Shown: positions 55,245-63,870, numbered from the stretch's first letter. The stretch is DNA of 64,000 nt from Bradyrhizobium sp. Ec3.3 (GCF_000472925.1 NZ_AXAS01000001.1:186001-250000), one strand, 5' to 3'. Numbers and translations: made by a program. Notes: generated from the sequence alone by a model not told the origin.

Positions 55245-56321
55245 TCAGTGCTTGCCGTAGTACTTCTGCAGGTCCTGCTCGGTCAGGCTGGTCGGAAACC
55301 AGGCATTGGCGCTGAGATCCTTGCGATAGTACTTCTTGGCTTTCTCCAGGTCCCAGCCTTCGGGCTCATAGATGTACCGCTTGTGGAGTTGCTTGCCCTC
55401 GAGCAGAGCGACCGCGGCGCGCACGCCGGCTGCCCCCTGCTCCGGACCGTACTCCGGCGAGATGGAGGGGAAGCCGAGTTCGATCCACCGGGCGAAGAAG
55501 CCATTGTTGCCTTCGCCAGTAATCGGCGGGATCTTGGCACCATATTGCTGGAACACATCGACGCAGGCGCGGGTCATATCGGCACCCGATGACCAGATAC
55601 CATCGACCTTCGGGTTGTTCAGATAGAGGGTCTCGCAGACCTGCTTGCCGACATCATATTGCCACTTGCCGGCATCTTCCGCGATGATCTTGACGTCTGT
55701 ACCTTTGATCGCTTCCAAGAGGCCCTTGTAGCGGTTGATGTCCTCGGGGTGCGCCGGAAGTCCACGCAAGACCCAAATATTTCCCTTGCCGCCAAGCTGC
55801 TTGACAAGGAAATCTCCCATCACCTTTCCGAAGTGGACGCCTCCGCCCTGGATGTCGACGGTGTATTTGTCGGTCTCGGTCAGACCGGTATGGACGATGA
55901 CGGGAATGCCCGCCGCGACTGCCTTTTCGATGCCGGCGTCGGCAGAGGTCGGCGTCAGCGGCGTCACGATGATCGCATCGACCTTCTGCGCGATAAGATC
56001 TTCGATGTCGGCGACCTGCTTGGCCTGGCTGATGTTGGCATCGAGCAGGATGAATTGACCGACTCTCTTGTCGAGCTTCGCAGCCGCTTCCGCGTCATGC
56101 GCCATCTGGACCGTCCAGGTGTTGGCGTTCACGCCAAAATGGCTCATCCCGATCTTCCACGGAGCGTTCTTCTTGAACTTGTCCGCAGCCGTCGTGCGTT
56201 CATCGCCGGGCCGTGGCGTGACGCCGTCCATCAGCTTGACTTCCTGCGCGCGAGCTTCCGTCCAGGCAGCCAACGTCGCAGCGACTAGCCCAACTCCGAG
56301 TAATTTTAGTCCTTGGTGCAT
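55245..56321 (-). CDS. Sugar-type ABC transporter substrate-binding protein (RbsB-like)
   Basis: A 358-residue periplasmic protein. The signal peptide is MHQGLKLLGVGLVAATLAAW with cleavage near EARAQE. It belongs to peripla_BP_4: WKIGMSHFGVNANTWTVQMA, then IEDLIAQKVDAIIVTPLTPT and VAAGIPVIVHTGLTETD. The hinge and second lobe include GGKGNIWVLRGLPAHPEDIN. It defines the ligand specificity of the importer; several aromatic residues (W, Y) suggest a carbohydrate ligand. First gene of the leftward operon, divergent from the second SGNH gene. Confidence 0.92.
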   Translation of the reverse strand: MHQGLKLLGVGLVAATLAAWTEARAQEVKLMDGVTPRPGDERTTAADKFKKNAPWKIGMSHFGVNANTWTVQMAHDAEAAAKLDKRVGQFILLDANISQAKQVADIEDLIAQKVDAIIVTPLTPTSADAGIEKAVAAGIPVIVHTGLTETDKYTVDIQGGGVHFGKVMGDFLVKQLGGKGNIWVLRGLPAHPEDINRYKGLLEAIKGTDVKIIAEDAGKWQYDVGKQVCETLYLNNPKVDGIWSSGADMTRACVDVFQQYGAKIPPITGEGNNGFFARWIELGFPSISPEYGPEQGAAGVRAAVALLEGKQLHKRYIYEPEGWDLEKAKKYYRKDLSANAWFPTSLTEQDLQKYYGKH

Positions 56322-56644
56322 GAATCCCTCTCTCCGCGTGCGATGCGCAATTCTTTTCACTAGCGGGAAGCAGAGCGCAGGTCGGCGCGCGCCCTCCCGC
56401 GACATCGCAGGGCGGACGTTGTCAGATCCATTCGAGTTGATGGATCGGCTCCTCGCGACGAAGAGCTGCCTCTTGGCGTTCTACTCCCAATGCTGACGGG
56501 CTTTTCAGTCCGCCGCGAGCTTACGAGTGCACGGCGACACAGCACCTGTCAATAGTTATTCAGATTGAATGAGCAATTGATTTGTTGCACACTCTCGACT
56601 GCGGAGACAATGTACGAGCCGAAAAAGCACGGAGATTCAGAACC
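56322..56644. promoter_or_regulatory. Shared divergent promoter region of the ABC operon and SGNH-ROK operon
   Basis: About 320 bases with no supported gene. The segment 56550-56600 is relatively AT-rich (AATAGTTATTCAGATTGAAT, then GAGCAATTGATTTGTTGC) and includes a CAATTG palindrome. It is a likely site for the operon promoters and for binding of the ROK regulator, but no operator could be fixed by eye. Confidence 0.4.
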
Positions 56645-57310
56645 ATGCCGGTGCGTTCGGTTCTATGTTTCGGCGATTCCAATACTCACGGCCAAATTCC
56701 TGGCCGCGGACCTCTCGAACGCTACGATCGTCCGACCCGATGGCCGGGCGTGCTTCAGGCCGAGCTTGGATCGAAATGGTACGTGATCGAAGAGGGGCTG
56801 AGCGGGAGAACGACCGTCCACGACGATCCGATTGAGGGAGCGCACAAGAACGGCCGCACCTATCTGCGCCCGTGCATCCAGAGCCACACGGTTCTGGATC
56901 TCGTGATCATCATGCTGGGCACAAATGACCTCAAGGTGCGCTTCAACAAGCCCGCTTCCGAGGTCGCGATGGGAATGGGATGCCTGATCTACGACATACG
57001 GGAGCTGGCGCCTGGCCCAGGTGGAAGTGTACCGGAAATCATGATCGTGGCCCCTCCTCCAATGCTGGACGACATCAAGGAATGGAAATCGATCTTTGCC
57101 GGCGGACCAGAGAAGTCACGGCAACTCGCTCTGGAATTCGAAATCATGGCGGATTCCCTCGGCGTGCATTTCTTCAACGCCGGAGCGGTTTGCCAATGCG
57201 ACGAAGCAGACGGATTTCATCTGAACGCCGATGCACATCGGACGCTGGGTATCGCGCTGGCACAAGAGATCGAAGCGATCGGGTGGTCCGTTGCTGAGCA
57301 TCAGCGTTGA
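56645..57310 (+). CDS. SGNH/GDSL-family hydrolase, second paralogue
   Basis: A 221-residue serine hydrolase related to the one at 51070-51753. The catalytic serine is in CFGDSNTHGQ (S12), the oxyanion-hole block is LDLVIIMLGTNDLKVRFNKP, and the Asp/His pair is in DEADGFHLNADAH. It shares VIEEGLSGRTTVHDDPIEG with its partner. It has no signal peptide and so should be cytoplasmic. It lies divergently from the binding-protein gene and 48 bp before the ROK regulator, so it is likely cotranscribed with it. Presumed to remove acyl groups from the imported compound. Confidence 0.87.
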   Translation: MPVRSVLCFGDSNTHGQIPGRGPLERYDRPTRWPGVLQAELGSKWYVIEEGLSGRTTVHDDPIEGAHKNGRTYLRPCIQSHTVLDLVIIMLGTNDLKVRFNKPASEVAMGMGCLIYDIRELAPGPGGSVPEIMIVAPPPMLDDIKEWKSIFAGGPEKSRQLALEFEIMADSLGVHFFNAGAVCQCDEADGFHLNADAHRTLGIALAQEIEAIGWSVAEHQR

Positions 57311-57358
57311 GCGAACCTCTGCTTGAGGTCTTCCGAGAGGAGCAGTTCCTTGCCTGAC

Positions 57359-58438
57359 ATGCGATTTGCGCCACCGAACCCGCTGCGGATCGCAGACCGG
57401 GCGAGCGGCCTGAATGCGCCAAGCGTGAGAAGCTACAATGAACGCCTTGTGCTTTCATTGCTCTTGCAGAGCGCCGGAATTTCGCGCCTCGAAATCGGCG
57501 AAAAAACCGGTCTTTCCGCGCAAACAGTATCTGTCATCGTGCGTTCATTGGAGCAGGAAGGCCTGGTCTCGAAGGGTGAGGCGCAGCGAGGTCGGGTCGG
57601 CCCGCCGGCAATTCCCCTGTCGCTCAATCCCAAAGGGGCCTTCTCGATCGGCGTAAGCTTCGGCGAGAACGCGGCCGATATTGCCGTCATCGACTTTGTC
57701 GGCGACGTGCAGCACCACGCCGCGCATCCATACTCCACGTTGCATGGATCCGGCGCGCTCGCCGCGAAAATCCAGGAAACTCTGGCGGCGCTTCCACCCT
57801 CGAGCCGAACCCGCATTGCCGGTATCGGACTGGCGGCCCCCAACGAGACAGGCTCGCATCGTGTGAGAGACCTTTTAGGCAGCGATCTAATCGATCTCCA
57901 GGCCAGCATTGAGAGCGCGCTCAATCTGTCCGTTTACATCCAGGATGACATAACGGCGGCTGCAGGCGGGGAAAGCCTGTTCGGAGTGGCGCGCTCTTTG
58001 CCCGATTTCCTCTTCTTCTATCTGGGCTCACACCTGCACAGTCGTCTCGTTCTGAACTATCAAATCCACAGCGGCAGGTTCGGCATGAGTCATGACGTCG
58101 GGCTGCTGCGCTTGCGAGAGGAATTCAAGCGGCTTGGGCTGGTGCTGGAAGACGTCGGATCCGAAACCCTGCCGAGGGCTGCTGCCGAATACTACGCCGA
58201 ATGGCGTCGCATGTGCTGCCGCCAGCTCGTCGGATCAATTCGTTCCCTCCTGAGCTTTGTCAGTTTCAAGTCCGTGGTCATATCGAGCTACGCACCACCG
58301 AAACTAGGGCAGACCCTATGCTCCGAGCTTCATGAGGAAGTACCTGAGGTGCAGTTCCTCTATGGCGCCAACTCCATCGCGCCCAAGGCGGTGGGCGCAG
58401 CCAACCTGCCGTATCACTCGCGGTTTATGGTGCAGTAG
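57359..58438 (+). CDS. ROK-family transcriptional regulator
   Basis: A 359-residue protein. A winged helix-turn-helix is at the N-terminus: NERLVLSLLLQSAGISRLEI and GEKTGLSAQTVSVIVRSLEQ, then EGLVSKGEAQRGRVGPPAIP. The C-terminal domain is ROK-like (FSIGVSFGENAADIAVIDFV, GIGLAAPNETG, VYIQDDITAAAGGESLFG), but the zinc-binding CxCGxxGCxE motif of typical ROK proteins is absent and the region reads GMSHDVGLLRLREE instead. It is probably a sugar-responsive repressor of the flanking ABC and SGNH genes. Confidence 0.87.
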   Translation: MRFAPPNPLRIADRASGLNAPSVRSYNERLVLSLLLQSAGISRLEIGEKTGLSAQTVSVIVRSLEQEGLVSKGEAQRGRVGPPAIPLSLNPKGAFSIGVSFGENAADIAVIDFVGDVQHHAAHPYSTLHGSGALAAKIQETLAALPPSSRTRIAGIGLAAPNETGSHRVRDLLGSDLIDLQASIESALNLSVYIQDDITAAAGGESLFGVARSLPDFLFFYLGSHLHSRLVLNYQIHSGRFGMSHDVGLLRLREEFKRLGLVLEDVGSETLPRAAAEYYAEWRRMCCRQLVGSIRSLLSFVSFKSVVISSYAPPKLGQTLCSELHEEVPEVQFLYGANSIAPKAVGAANLPYHSRFMVQ

Positions 58439-58480
58439 ACAGGCCGGCACCGAAACCCGAATTGCTGCACCCGTTCGCCG

Positions 58481-58941
58481 GTGAACAATGCCGAATGGGG
58501 CACCGACTATCTCAATCGAACCGGCACCGCCAAGTCGAACATGTACGACAATCGGCCCGAGGAAACGAAGTACATCTACACCGACGATGACAGCCAAGGA
58601 AAACAATTGAGCGGTCAGAACACCTATTCCATCACTTTCGCAAAGGGCGAAGTGCCACCTGTAAATGGGTTCTCGTCACTCACTCTGTACGACGCGGAAC
58701 ATTTCTTCAATCCGAACGGGCTGAACCGATATTCGCTCGGCACCAAGAACAAGACCCTGAAGTTCAACGCGGACGGCTCGCTGACGCTCAATGCGAGCGC
58801 CAAATCGCCCGGCACGACAAGGAAAGCAACTGGCTGCCGGCACCCGAGGGAGCTTTCTCGCTCTATATCCGCGCCTACCGGGCAGAGAAATCCGTGATCG
58901 ATGGGCAGTGGAAGCCCCCGATTGTTGCTCGCGTGCAGTAG
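58481..58941 (+). pseudogene. DUF1254/DUF1214 protein remnant, C-terminal part, frameshifted
   Basis: Only the C-terminal DUF1214 domain survives: [60 protein letters not shown] and [18 protein letters not shown] single missing base near 58812 shifts the frame; the expected end, [20 protein letters not shown] and [13 protein letters not shown], follows in another frame. The N-terminal DUF1254 domain is absent. It lies 42 bp after the ROK gene and is a gene fossil rather than part of that operon. Confidence 0.75.
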
Positions 58942-59205
58942 ACGCAGCTAAACGCACGACGGCAGTAGCCGACGGCTGTGATTTTGTCGAGGCAGAGCCG
59001 CAGCGGCTACCGGATTGCCCGCAGCGCCATTTGGATTGCCTTTTGTGTCGGCGCCACCGCTTTGGCGTCCAGCCGGACAGTCGATCAGCCATCCGCGGCT
59101 AACGAAGAAACGTGTCAGTAACGGGTAGCAGTACCTGACCGCACTCAATCCCGGCTTACCGGGGGCGGGATTGCGCGCTGCAGACGGGTTATCGCTTTCG
59201 GCGAA
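58942..59205. other. Gene-free stretch after the DUF1214 remnant
   Basis: No supported coding region. Reading frames here are short, arginine-rich and without recognisable domains. It continues the degraded character of the surrounding 58.4-60.1 kb segment. Confidence 0.4.
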
Positions 59206-59411
59206 ATGCGCGAGAGGGGCGCGCGCTGCCTGATCGTATTCTGCGCCGACAAGTGCAGCCATAGCGTCAAGCCAGAACGAGCGATGGTCGAGCAATGGTC
59301 GGATGATCTGCGGCTCTCCGACCTCGAACCTCGGTTTGGAAGGCCTGCGGCAAGCGCGGCGCGATCTTCACAAGCGATAGCTCGCCGACGATGATGGCCG
59401 TCCGTCGCTAG
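59206..59411 (+). pseudogene. Small zinc-ribbon-like protein, frameshifted
   Basis: The first frame reads MRERGARCLIVFCADKCSHS, VKPERAMVEQWSDDLRLSDL and EPRF. The expected continuation, KACGKRGAIF, lies in another frame from 59340 and stops at 59409. Small proteins of the pattern CxxxCxH...W.DDLRLSDLEPRF.C..CG.RGAD are familiar to me from this bacterial group as likely zinc ribbons. One base is missing near 59337-59340. Function unknown. Confidence 0.5.
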
Positions 59412-60113
59412 CGCACTGGCTTGATGCTGAGGGCAATCACAAAGACGTCGCACACCAGCATGAACGTTTCCATTCCATCGCAGGGCAGAATGTTCGCACG
59501 GCCGGCGCGGTTTGATCCACAACCTTGATCAAGGGGAGTGGCCTTCATCCGGGTCGAGCGGCACAGCATTCGGACTGTTCGGCCTCGGCGCGGACGAGCA
59601 GCGGGCGCGCTTGCGGGGGCGGTTAAGCCCACAGAGCAGCCTCGGCGCTGGAGCCAGACGCCGAGGCCGCGCTCTCTGCCGATTCTTTGCTGGGGTGATG
59701 ACAGAGTCGGCAGCGCGATTGTGTGTCTACTCATTTCATGAGGGATGCGTCACGGCTAGCTTTTGATCTCGATCAAGAGTGTCGCTTTGAAGGCGGTAGG
59801 TGTAGTTCCCTGAGTGGACGGTGGCCGTCGAACGAGCAGCGTAGCCTAGCTAGATGCCGGGACATACCGCAGGAGGCACACTGCACCACTGACCCCGTCG
59901 CACCCATCAAAAAATCGGGCTGGGAAAGCTTCGTGACACGGTGTGGCCGCTGTGATCTTCATCGTGGTGAGCCGATGCGGAAGCGGCAGTGCGTCAGTGC
60001 CGCTGGCCTTATCAAAGAGGCAATCCGATGAACTTCCTTTGATCTAGCGCAACGCTCGCGCTGGTAATAAGAGCAGCGCTCCAAGCGGGCAGGTCATAGT
60101 GGAGGCCAAATCC
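59412..60113. other. Gene-free stretch
   Basis: About 700 bases without a supported gene. Frames on both strands are short and show no family features. A GTGGAGG at about 60099-60105 is the ribosome-binding site of the next gene. Confidence 0.4.
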
Positions 60114-60740
60114 ATGAAGCAGATGAGGCTGAGAAATCTAGCAATTGCCTCGACCTTCGCGTGTGCGGCACTGCTCTCCTTCCACTGGTCTGAGCAAAGC
60201 GGTGTTTCGCTGTCGATCGCAGGTGCGCAGGCGCAAGACGGGCGGGCCGGGTACGCGCGCGGGCATGGGCACAGGTACGGCGCAGGCCCGTACCGGTACG
60301 ACGCGGCCGGCATTGCAGGCCCGATGGCGGTTAACTACGCCGGCCTTGCAAGCGCGGCTGGCACGCCAGTCGCCGCTGGTCCCGGTTACGGCGGTACTGG
60401 GCCCTACGGCGGCACGTACGTCACACCACGTGGCACACGCCAGTACGGCGCAGGCCCGTACCGGTACGACGCGGCCGGCATTGCAGGCCCGATGGCGGCT
60501 AACTACGCCGGCCTTGCAAGCGCGGCTGGCACGCCAGTCGCCGCTGGTCCCGGTTACGGAGGTACTGGGCCCTACGGTGGCATCGAAACCAAGCCATTCT
60601 ACCTGCAAAGGGCTTACTACGGGAATGGCCCTTGGTACGGCGTTAACGGGTGGGCTGCCTACAAGGCCCGTTACGGGATCGTCTGCGACCCCGGTACCGT
60701 GACGAAGGGCGACGACGGCCATATGCACGTCTGCCAGTAG
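60114..60740 (+). CDS. Exported Gly/Ala/Tyr-rich protein with tandem internal duplication
   Basis: A 208-residue protein from the ATG at 60114, which has GGAGG 8 bp upstream. The signal region is MKQMRLRNLAIASTFACAAL, with cleavage near AGAQAQD. The mature part contains two nearly identical units of about 46 residues: YGAGPYRYDAAGIAGPMA, NYAGLASAAGTPVAAGPGYG, then GTGPYGG, separated by TYVTPRGTRQ. A non-repeated C-terminus follows (YYGNGPWYGVNGWAAYKARY, then VCDPGTVTKGDDGHMHVCQ with two cysteines). The composition suggests a flexible surface or cell-wall-associated protein. Function unknown. Confidence 0.75.
   Translation: MKQMRLRNLAIASTFACAALLSFHWSEQSGVSLSIAGAQAQDGRAGYARGHGHRYGAGPYRYDAAGIAGPMAVNYAGLASAAGTPVAAGPGYGGTGPYGGTYVTPRGTRQYGAGPYRYDAAGIAGPMAANYAGLASAAGTPVAAGPGYGGTGPYGGIETKPFYLQRAYYGNGPWYGVNGWAAYKARYGIVCDPGTVTKGDDGHMHVCQ
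60276..60583 (+). repeat. 168-bp tandem repeat inside the Gly/Tyr-rich gene
   Basis: The unit begins TACGGCGCAGGCCCGTACCG at 60276 and again at 60444, a period of 168 bp or 56 codons. Over the first 140 bases the copies differ at only three positions (GTT/GCT, GGC/GGA, GGC/GGT), so the duplication is recent or kept uniform. The last 28 bases of the period are not repeated after copy 2. Confidence 0.85.
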
Positions 60741-61648
60741 AACTTCAGAGTGAAAGTTCACAAGAGGCTGCTCAAACAGGAGCGGCCGAATCGTCGTGTT
60801 ATTGCGGACTCTGCAAGAACTCGACGAGTTGCATTAGAACCGCCAATCGTGCGGAGTCCATTCCAGCAGGCGCTCCTCGCACCCACGGGGCGCGCTCGCT
60901 GTGATAACGCCATTCGAGGCGCTGGTGATTCCAGCAGACGATCCCGCCAACCGCTGGTGGATGCCTGCCGGCTGTCACTCCTGGGAGGGCTAATCCGCGC
61001 GCGACGGAACGAACCCGATCTGATTGCGAGATCGAGCGGGACGCGCGGCTTACGGTTTCCGATCCGCCGCGAGGCAAGCTCGGGTTCGCCAAGTTCCACG
61101 ATTGATCGCACCGTGCGTGACGAGGACAACTCCATTCCCAAGCGGAACGCATCCGCCACGCCGGGACGGCCGCGCCAGATCGTCCTGCAAATCACCATGC
61201 TTGACCACGCTCCTCAGACTGGAGGATTCGTCGCTAGAGACCGCCGCAGGCCCATGCATATAGCGTGACCCTCACCAGCATGCGGGCAATCGCCTCCGCC
61301 GCGGAATGCGGAAGTGCACTTCCGTTTTCTGTATTGGGGGTTGTGCGAGCCAAGTTGATCCACTCACCCGCTCGCTGATGCTGAAATTGCGCTAACGCGG
61401 CCGCAGGCTGGGGCGGATTTCAGCCACGACTGGCGGTGGACGCGCGACGATCCGATCCACGAGCTATTGATAATTTGCCAGCAGGGTCGTGCGCAGCTTT
61501 GATCGCGGCATGCCCGCTCTCACCCGCCGCCGCAGCAAGGACGATCCCCACCGCGAGACATGGCTGATATTCTTCGGCGACATCCGTGTCGGCGTTATCG
61601 GTCGCCGCGCCGGTTGCAGGCGCCCGCAGCCCATGCCACCTATCGCGC
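60741..61648. other. Gene-free stretch
   Basis: About 900 bases with no supported gene. A GGAAGTGCACTTCC palindrome at about 61310-61323 is followed by TTTTCT, but it has too short a loop to be a good terminator. Reading frames on both strands lack coding character or recognisable domains. Confidence 0.4.
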
Positions 61649-61888
61649 ATGACCGATGAAGCACATGCCGCGCCAGGCCGCGTCGTTCGGATAACCCCGA
61701 AGGACACAAGTGGGGTCTTCCGTACGCGGCGGTTGTTCGCCGTAGCGGTTGGTGACGACCAACAAGCCCTCGCCCACTTCAAGCGGGTGTATCCCGAGCT
61801 TGACGCGGTTGTGGAGATTGTCGGAGATCTTTGCCAGGAGTCTTTGCAGGATTTGGGCCTCAAGCCCGGTCTGCTGGTTCCCCTGTGA
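61649..61888 (+). CDS. Possible small cytoplasmic protein
   Basis: A 79-residue frame starting MTDEAHAAPGRVVRITPKDT with RRLFAVAVGDDQQALAHFKR and VYPELDAVVEIVGDLCQESL. Its regular alternation of hydrophobic residues and its clear ending LGLKPGLLVPL suggest a real small domain, and similar small hypotheticals seem familiar from this group. There is no strong ribosome-binding site. No function. Confidence 0.45.
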   Translation: MTDEAHAAPGRVVRITPKDTSGVFRTRRLFAVAVGDDQQALAHFKRVYPELDAVVEIVGDLCQESLQDLGLKPGLLVPL

Positions 61889-61943
61889 TGAATGCGTTGA
61901 AGATCTCGGCCTAGCGTACGGGCGGTCGAGAGGCCGCCCTTTT

Positions 61944-62306
61944 TCATTTCAAGAGTTCCGGGTTCTCGTAGATGTTGCCGATGACTTCGTAGTTGTCGCG
62001 GGGCAAATCACAGAATGCACGCCAGAGATATGATGGGGGCGGAAACTCAATTCCGAAACTTCCGTTTGAGAAACGTACGTCATATCGGAATCTCTTGTCG
62101 CCCTGCTTCTTCTCGATCACATCCCCCTCATAAATTTCACGGCCATTCTTGTCTCGTAGGCCGGTGAATTGCATGAGTGTCACCGGCTCTGGATAGTGAT
62201 CGTTCTCGTCAATGACGATGAGCGACTTGCTGCTTTCGTTTGTGAGGCAGCCCCATCCAAAACGCATTCGCTCTCCTGTCCATCCTCTAAACTTTATATC
62301 TCTCAT
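61944..62306 (-). CDS. YopX-family (phage-type) protein
   Basis: A 120-residue protein starting MRDIKFRGWTGERMRFGWGC. The YopX hallmarks are KFRGW, the central LMQFTGLRDKNGREIYEGDV with IEKKQG, and a C-terminal YEVIGNIYENPELL. The family is found almost only in phages and prophages; its role is unknown. Codon use is noticeably more AT-rich than in neighbouring genes, which supports horizontal origin. It lies between degraded DNA and the tRNA-Phe gene and may be the last piece of an integrated element. Confidence 0.88.
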   Translation of the reverse strand: MRDIKFRGWTGERMRFGWGCLTNESSKSLIVIDENDHYPEPVTLMQFTGLRDKNGREIYEGDVIEKKQGDKRFRYDVRFSNGSFGIEFPPPSYLWRAFCDLPRDNYEVIGNIYENPELLK

Positions 62307-62427
62307 TGTAATTGCGCTCGTACGTGCCCGCGCTAGTCACGACGGGCACACACGAACGGACTAGCTAATATACGTTATTGAACCATATGCGGGAGCGTGC
62401 GCAACAGCACCCGTGTTGATAGAAACC

Positions 62428-62629
62428 GGGATTCGAACCACAGACAAATTTCCTGGGTAGCGCGAACGGCACCGTATCCCAGCTACCCAGATTCCTACCC
62501 ATGTGAGAGTTGGTCGCGGTCGCTCACCGCGTTCCATAGCGCTTCATGTGGCGTCAGATCGGGAATCGAACCACCGACATTTGGTGGGTAGAAGTTCTGG
62601 TGCCCAGGGGCGGAATCGAACCACCGACA
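62428..62629 (-). repeat. Three copies of a tRNA T-arm-like sequence next to tRNA-Phe
   Basis: The tRNA-Phe gene contains GGAATCGAACCACCGACA (plus strand, 62612-62629). The identical 18 bases occur again at 62562-62579, and a diverged form, GGATTCGAACCACAGACA, at 62429-62446. Repeated T-arm/3'-end pieces beside a tRNA gene are typical of attachment sites left by integrative elements. The phage-type YopX gene lies just beyond. Confidence 0.65.
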
Positions 62630-62673
62630 CTGCGATTTTCAGTCGCATGCTCTACCAACTGAGCTACCTGGGC
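62598..62673 (-). tRNA. tRNA-Phe (GAA)
   Basis: Read leftward the 76 bases fold as a standard cloverleaf. The acceptor stem is GCCCAGG / CCTGGGC, the D-arm contains AGCTCAGTTGGTAGAGC, the anticodon loop is CTGAAAA with anticodon GAA, and the T-arm is CGGTGGTTCGATTCCG. The discriminator A and CCA end are encoded. It is in the same orientation as yacG and maf upstream. Confidence 0.96.
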
Positions 62674-62848
62674 GTGCTCCAAGAGAGGGGCCAAGGCCCA
62701 TCGAGCGGGCGGTTTATAGTGGGCTGGAGGCGGCCTGTCCACCCGGCTTCGCCTGAAGGCTTAGCCGGGCGCAGCCCGGCTGTGTACAAGATCGGCGCGG
62801 GCGTGCGGCGGGGCTCTCGCGAGCAGCTAATCCATTGATAATAAAATA

Positions 62849-63031
62849 TTATTCCACATCATCCACCTCGTCGTCGCGGCCGGGGATGACGTAGGAGCCC
62901 TTGAGCCAGCGGTTGAGGTCGACGTCGCGGCAGCGCGAGGAGCAGAACGGGCGGGTGGCCTCGGACTGCGGTTTGCCGCAGATCGGGCAGGTCTTGAGCG
63001 GGGGAAGCGGCTTTTTGACTTGGTCGTCCAT
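62849..63031 (-). CDS. yacG: DNA gyrase inhibitor YacG
   Basis: A 60-residue zinc-binding protein. The four cysteines are C15 and C18 (KTCPICGK) and C30 and C34 ([16 protein letters not shown]). YacG binds the GyrB subunit and protects against gyrase poisons in E. coli. The C-terminus is acidic ([11 protein letters not shown]). It follows maf after about 200 bp, in the usual alphaproteobacterial maf-yacG-tRNA order. Confidence 0.93.
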   Translation of the reverse strand: MDDQVKKPLPPLKTCPICGKPQSEATRPFCSSRCRDVDLNRWLKGSYVIPGRDDEVDDVE

Positions 63032-63240
63032 GAGGTGAGCCTACACGAAGTCGGGGGACAAGAGGCTGTGGGGCGGTGGGGTTCCGAGGCGGCAGCGGGG
63101 CTCGCGGCTCCCCCCTCTCCAAGGAACAGAGCGCACCGCCGATGTGGCGAGACGCCCAATTCGGGCGTCGCGGCAAGGGCCGACTGGCGGCCCTCCTACT
63201 TTGCATGGGGTTGTTTTCGAGATTTTGGTGGGAGGGCGCT
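63032..63240. other. Gap between maf and yacG
   Basis: Roughly 210 bases with no supported gene. It is rich in G and C and has an imperfect GGGCGTCGCGGCAAGGGCCG stretch, but no clear terminator or promoter. Confidence 0.35.
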
Positions 63241-63870
63241 TCAGACGCCGACGGCGTTGAGCCAGCCGAAGCGGATGGGGAAGCCCTCGCCGCCGAGCAG
63301 CGTGGTGGTCTCGTAAAGCGGCAGGCCGACGACGTTGCTGTAGGAGCCGACCATCTTGACCACGAAGGAGCCGGCGATGCCTTGCACGGCGTAGCCGCCG
63401 GCCTTGCCGCGCCATTCGCCGGAGCCGATGTAGGCCTGGATGTCGTCCTCGGAGAGGCGCTTGAAGCGGACGCGGGTCTCGACCAGGCGCTGGCGGAAGG
63501 CCTCGCGCGGCGTGACCAGGGTGATCGCGGTATAGACGCGGTGGTTGCGGCCCGACAAGAGCCGCAGGCACTGCGCGGCCTCGTCCACCAGGTTGGCCTT
63601 GGGCAGGATGCGGCGGCCGACCGCGACCACGGTGTCGGCGGAGAGGATGAAGGCGCCGCGCAGCTCATCGTCGAGCTGCACTGATTTCAGCGCCGCATCG
63701 GCTTTTGCCCGGGCGAGACGATTGGCGCAGGCGCGCGGCAGCTCGCCCCGCTTCGGCGTCTCATCGACATCGGCCGGCCGCAAGGCATCGGGCTCGATGC
63801 CAGCCTGATTGAGCAGCGACAGGCGCCGTGGCGAACCGGAGGCAAGAACGAATTTGGGGCGGCCGAGCAT
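63241..63870 (-). CDS. maf: Maf family nucleotide pyrophosphatase
   Basis: A 209-residue house-cleaning enzyme that hydrolyses non-canonical or modified nucleoside triphosphates. It starts [20 protein letters not shown], the family signature, then [20 protein letters not shown], and has the catalytic-region [19 protein letters not shown] and [20 protein letters not shown]. Together with yacG it forms a leftward core-gene group ahead of tRNA-Phe. In related genomes infA is often just upstream; that position lies at the right edge of the window. Confidence 0.93.
   Translation of the reverse strand: MLGRPKFVLASGSPRRLSLLNQAGIEPDALRPADVDETPKRGELPRACANRLARAKADAALKSVQLDDELRGAFILSADTVVAVGRRILPKANLVDEAAQCLRLLSGRNHRVYTAITLVTPREAFRQRLVETRVRFKRLSEDDIQAYIGSGEWRGKAGGYAVQGIAGSFVVKMVGSYSNVVGLPLYETTTLLGGEGFPIRFGWLNAVGV

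Noticed and set aside
60276-60583. The two-unit repeat considered as a CRISPR-like array
   Set aside because: Units are long, in frame within one exported protein, only two in number and have no spacer pattern. No CRISPR array was seen anywhere in the window.
60758-61198. A minus-strand 146-codon frame in the 60.7-61.6 kb gap
   Set aside because: Arg/Ser-rich, no ribosome-binding site and no domain.
61309-61330. GGAAGTGCACTTCC palindrome followed by TTTTCT, considered as a terminator
   Set aside because: With a realistic loop the stem has only about five pairs, and no gene ends just upstream.
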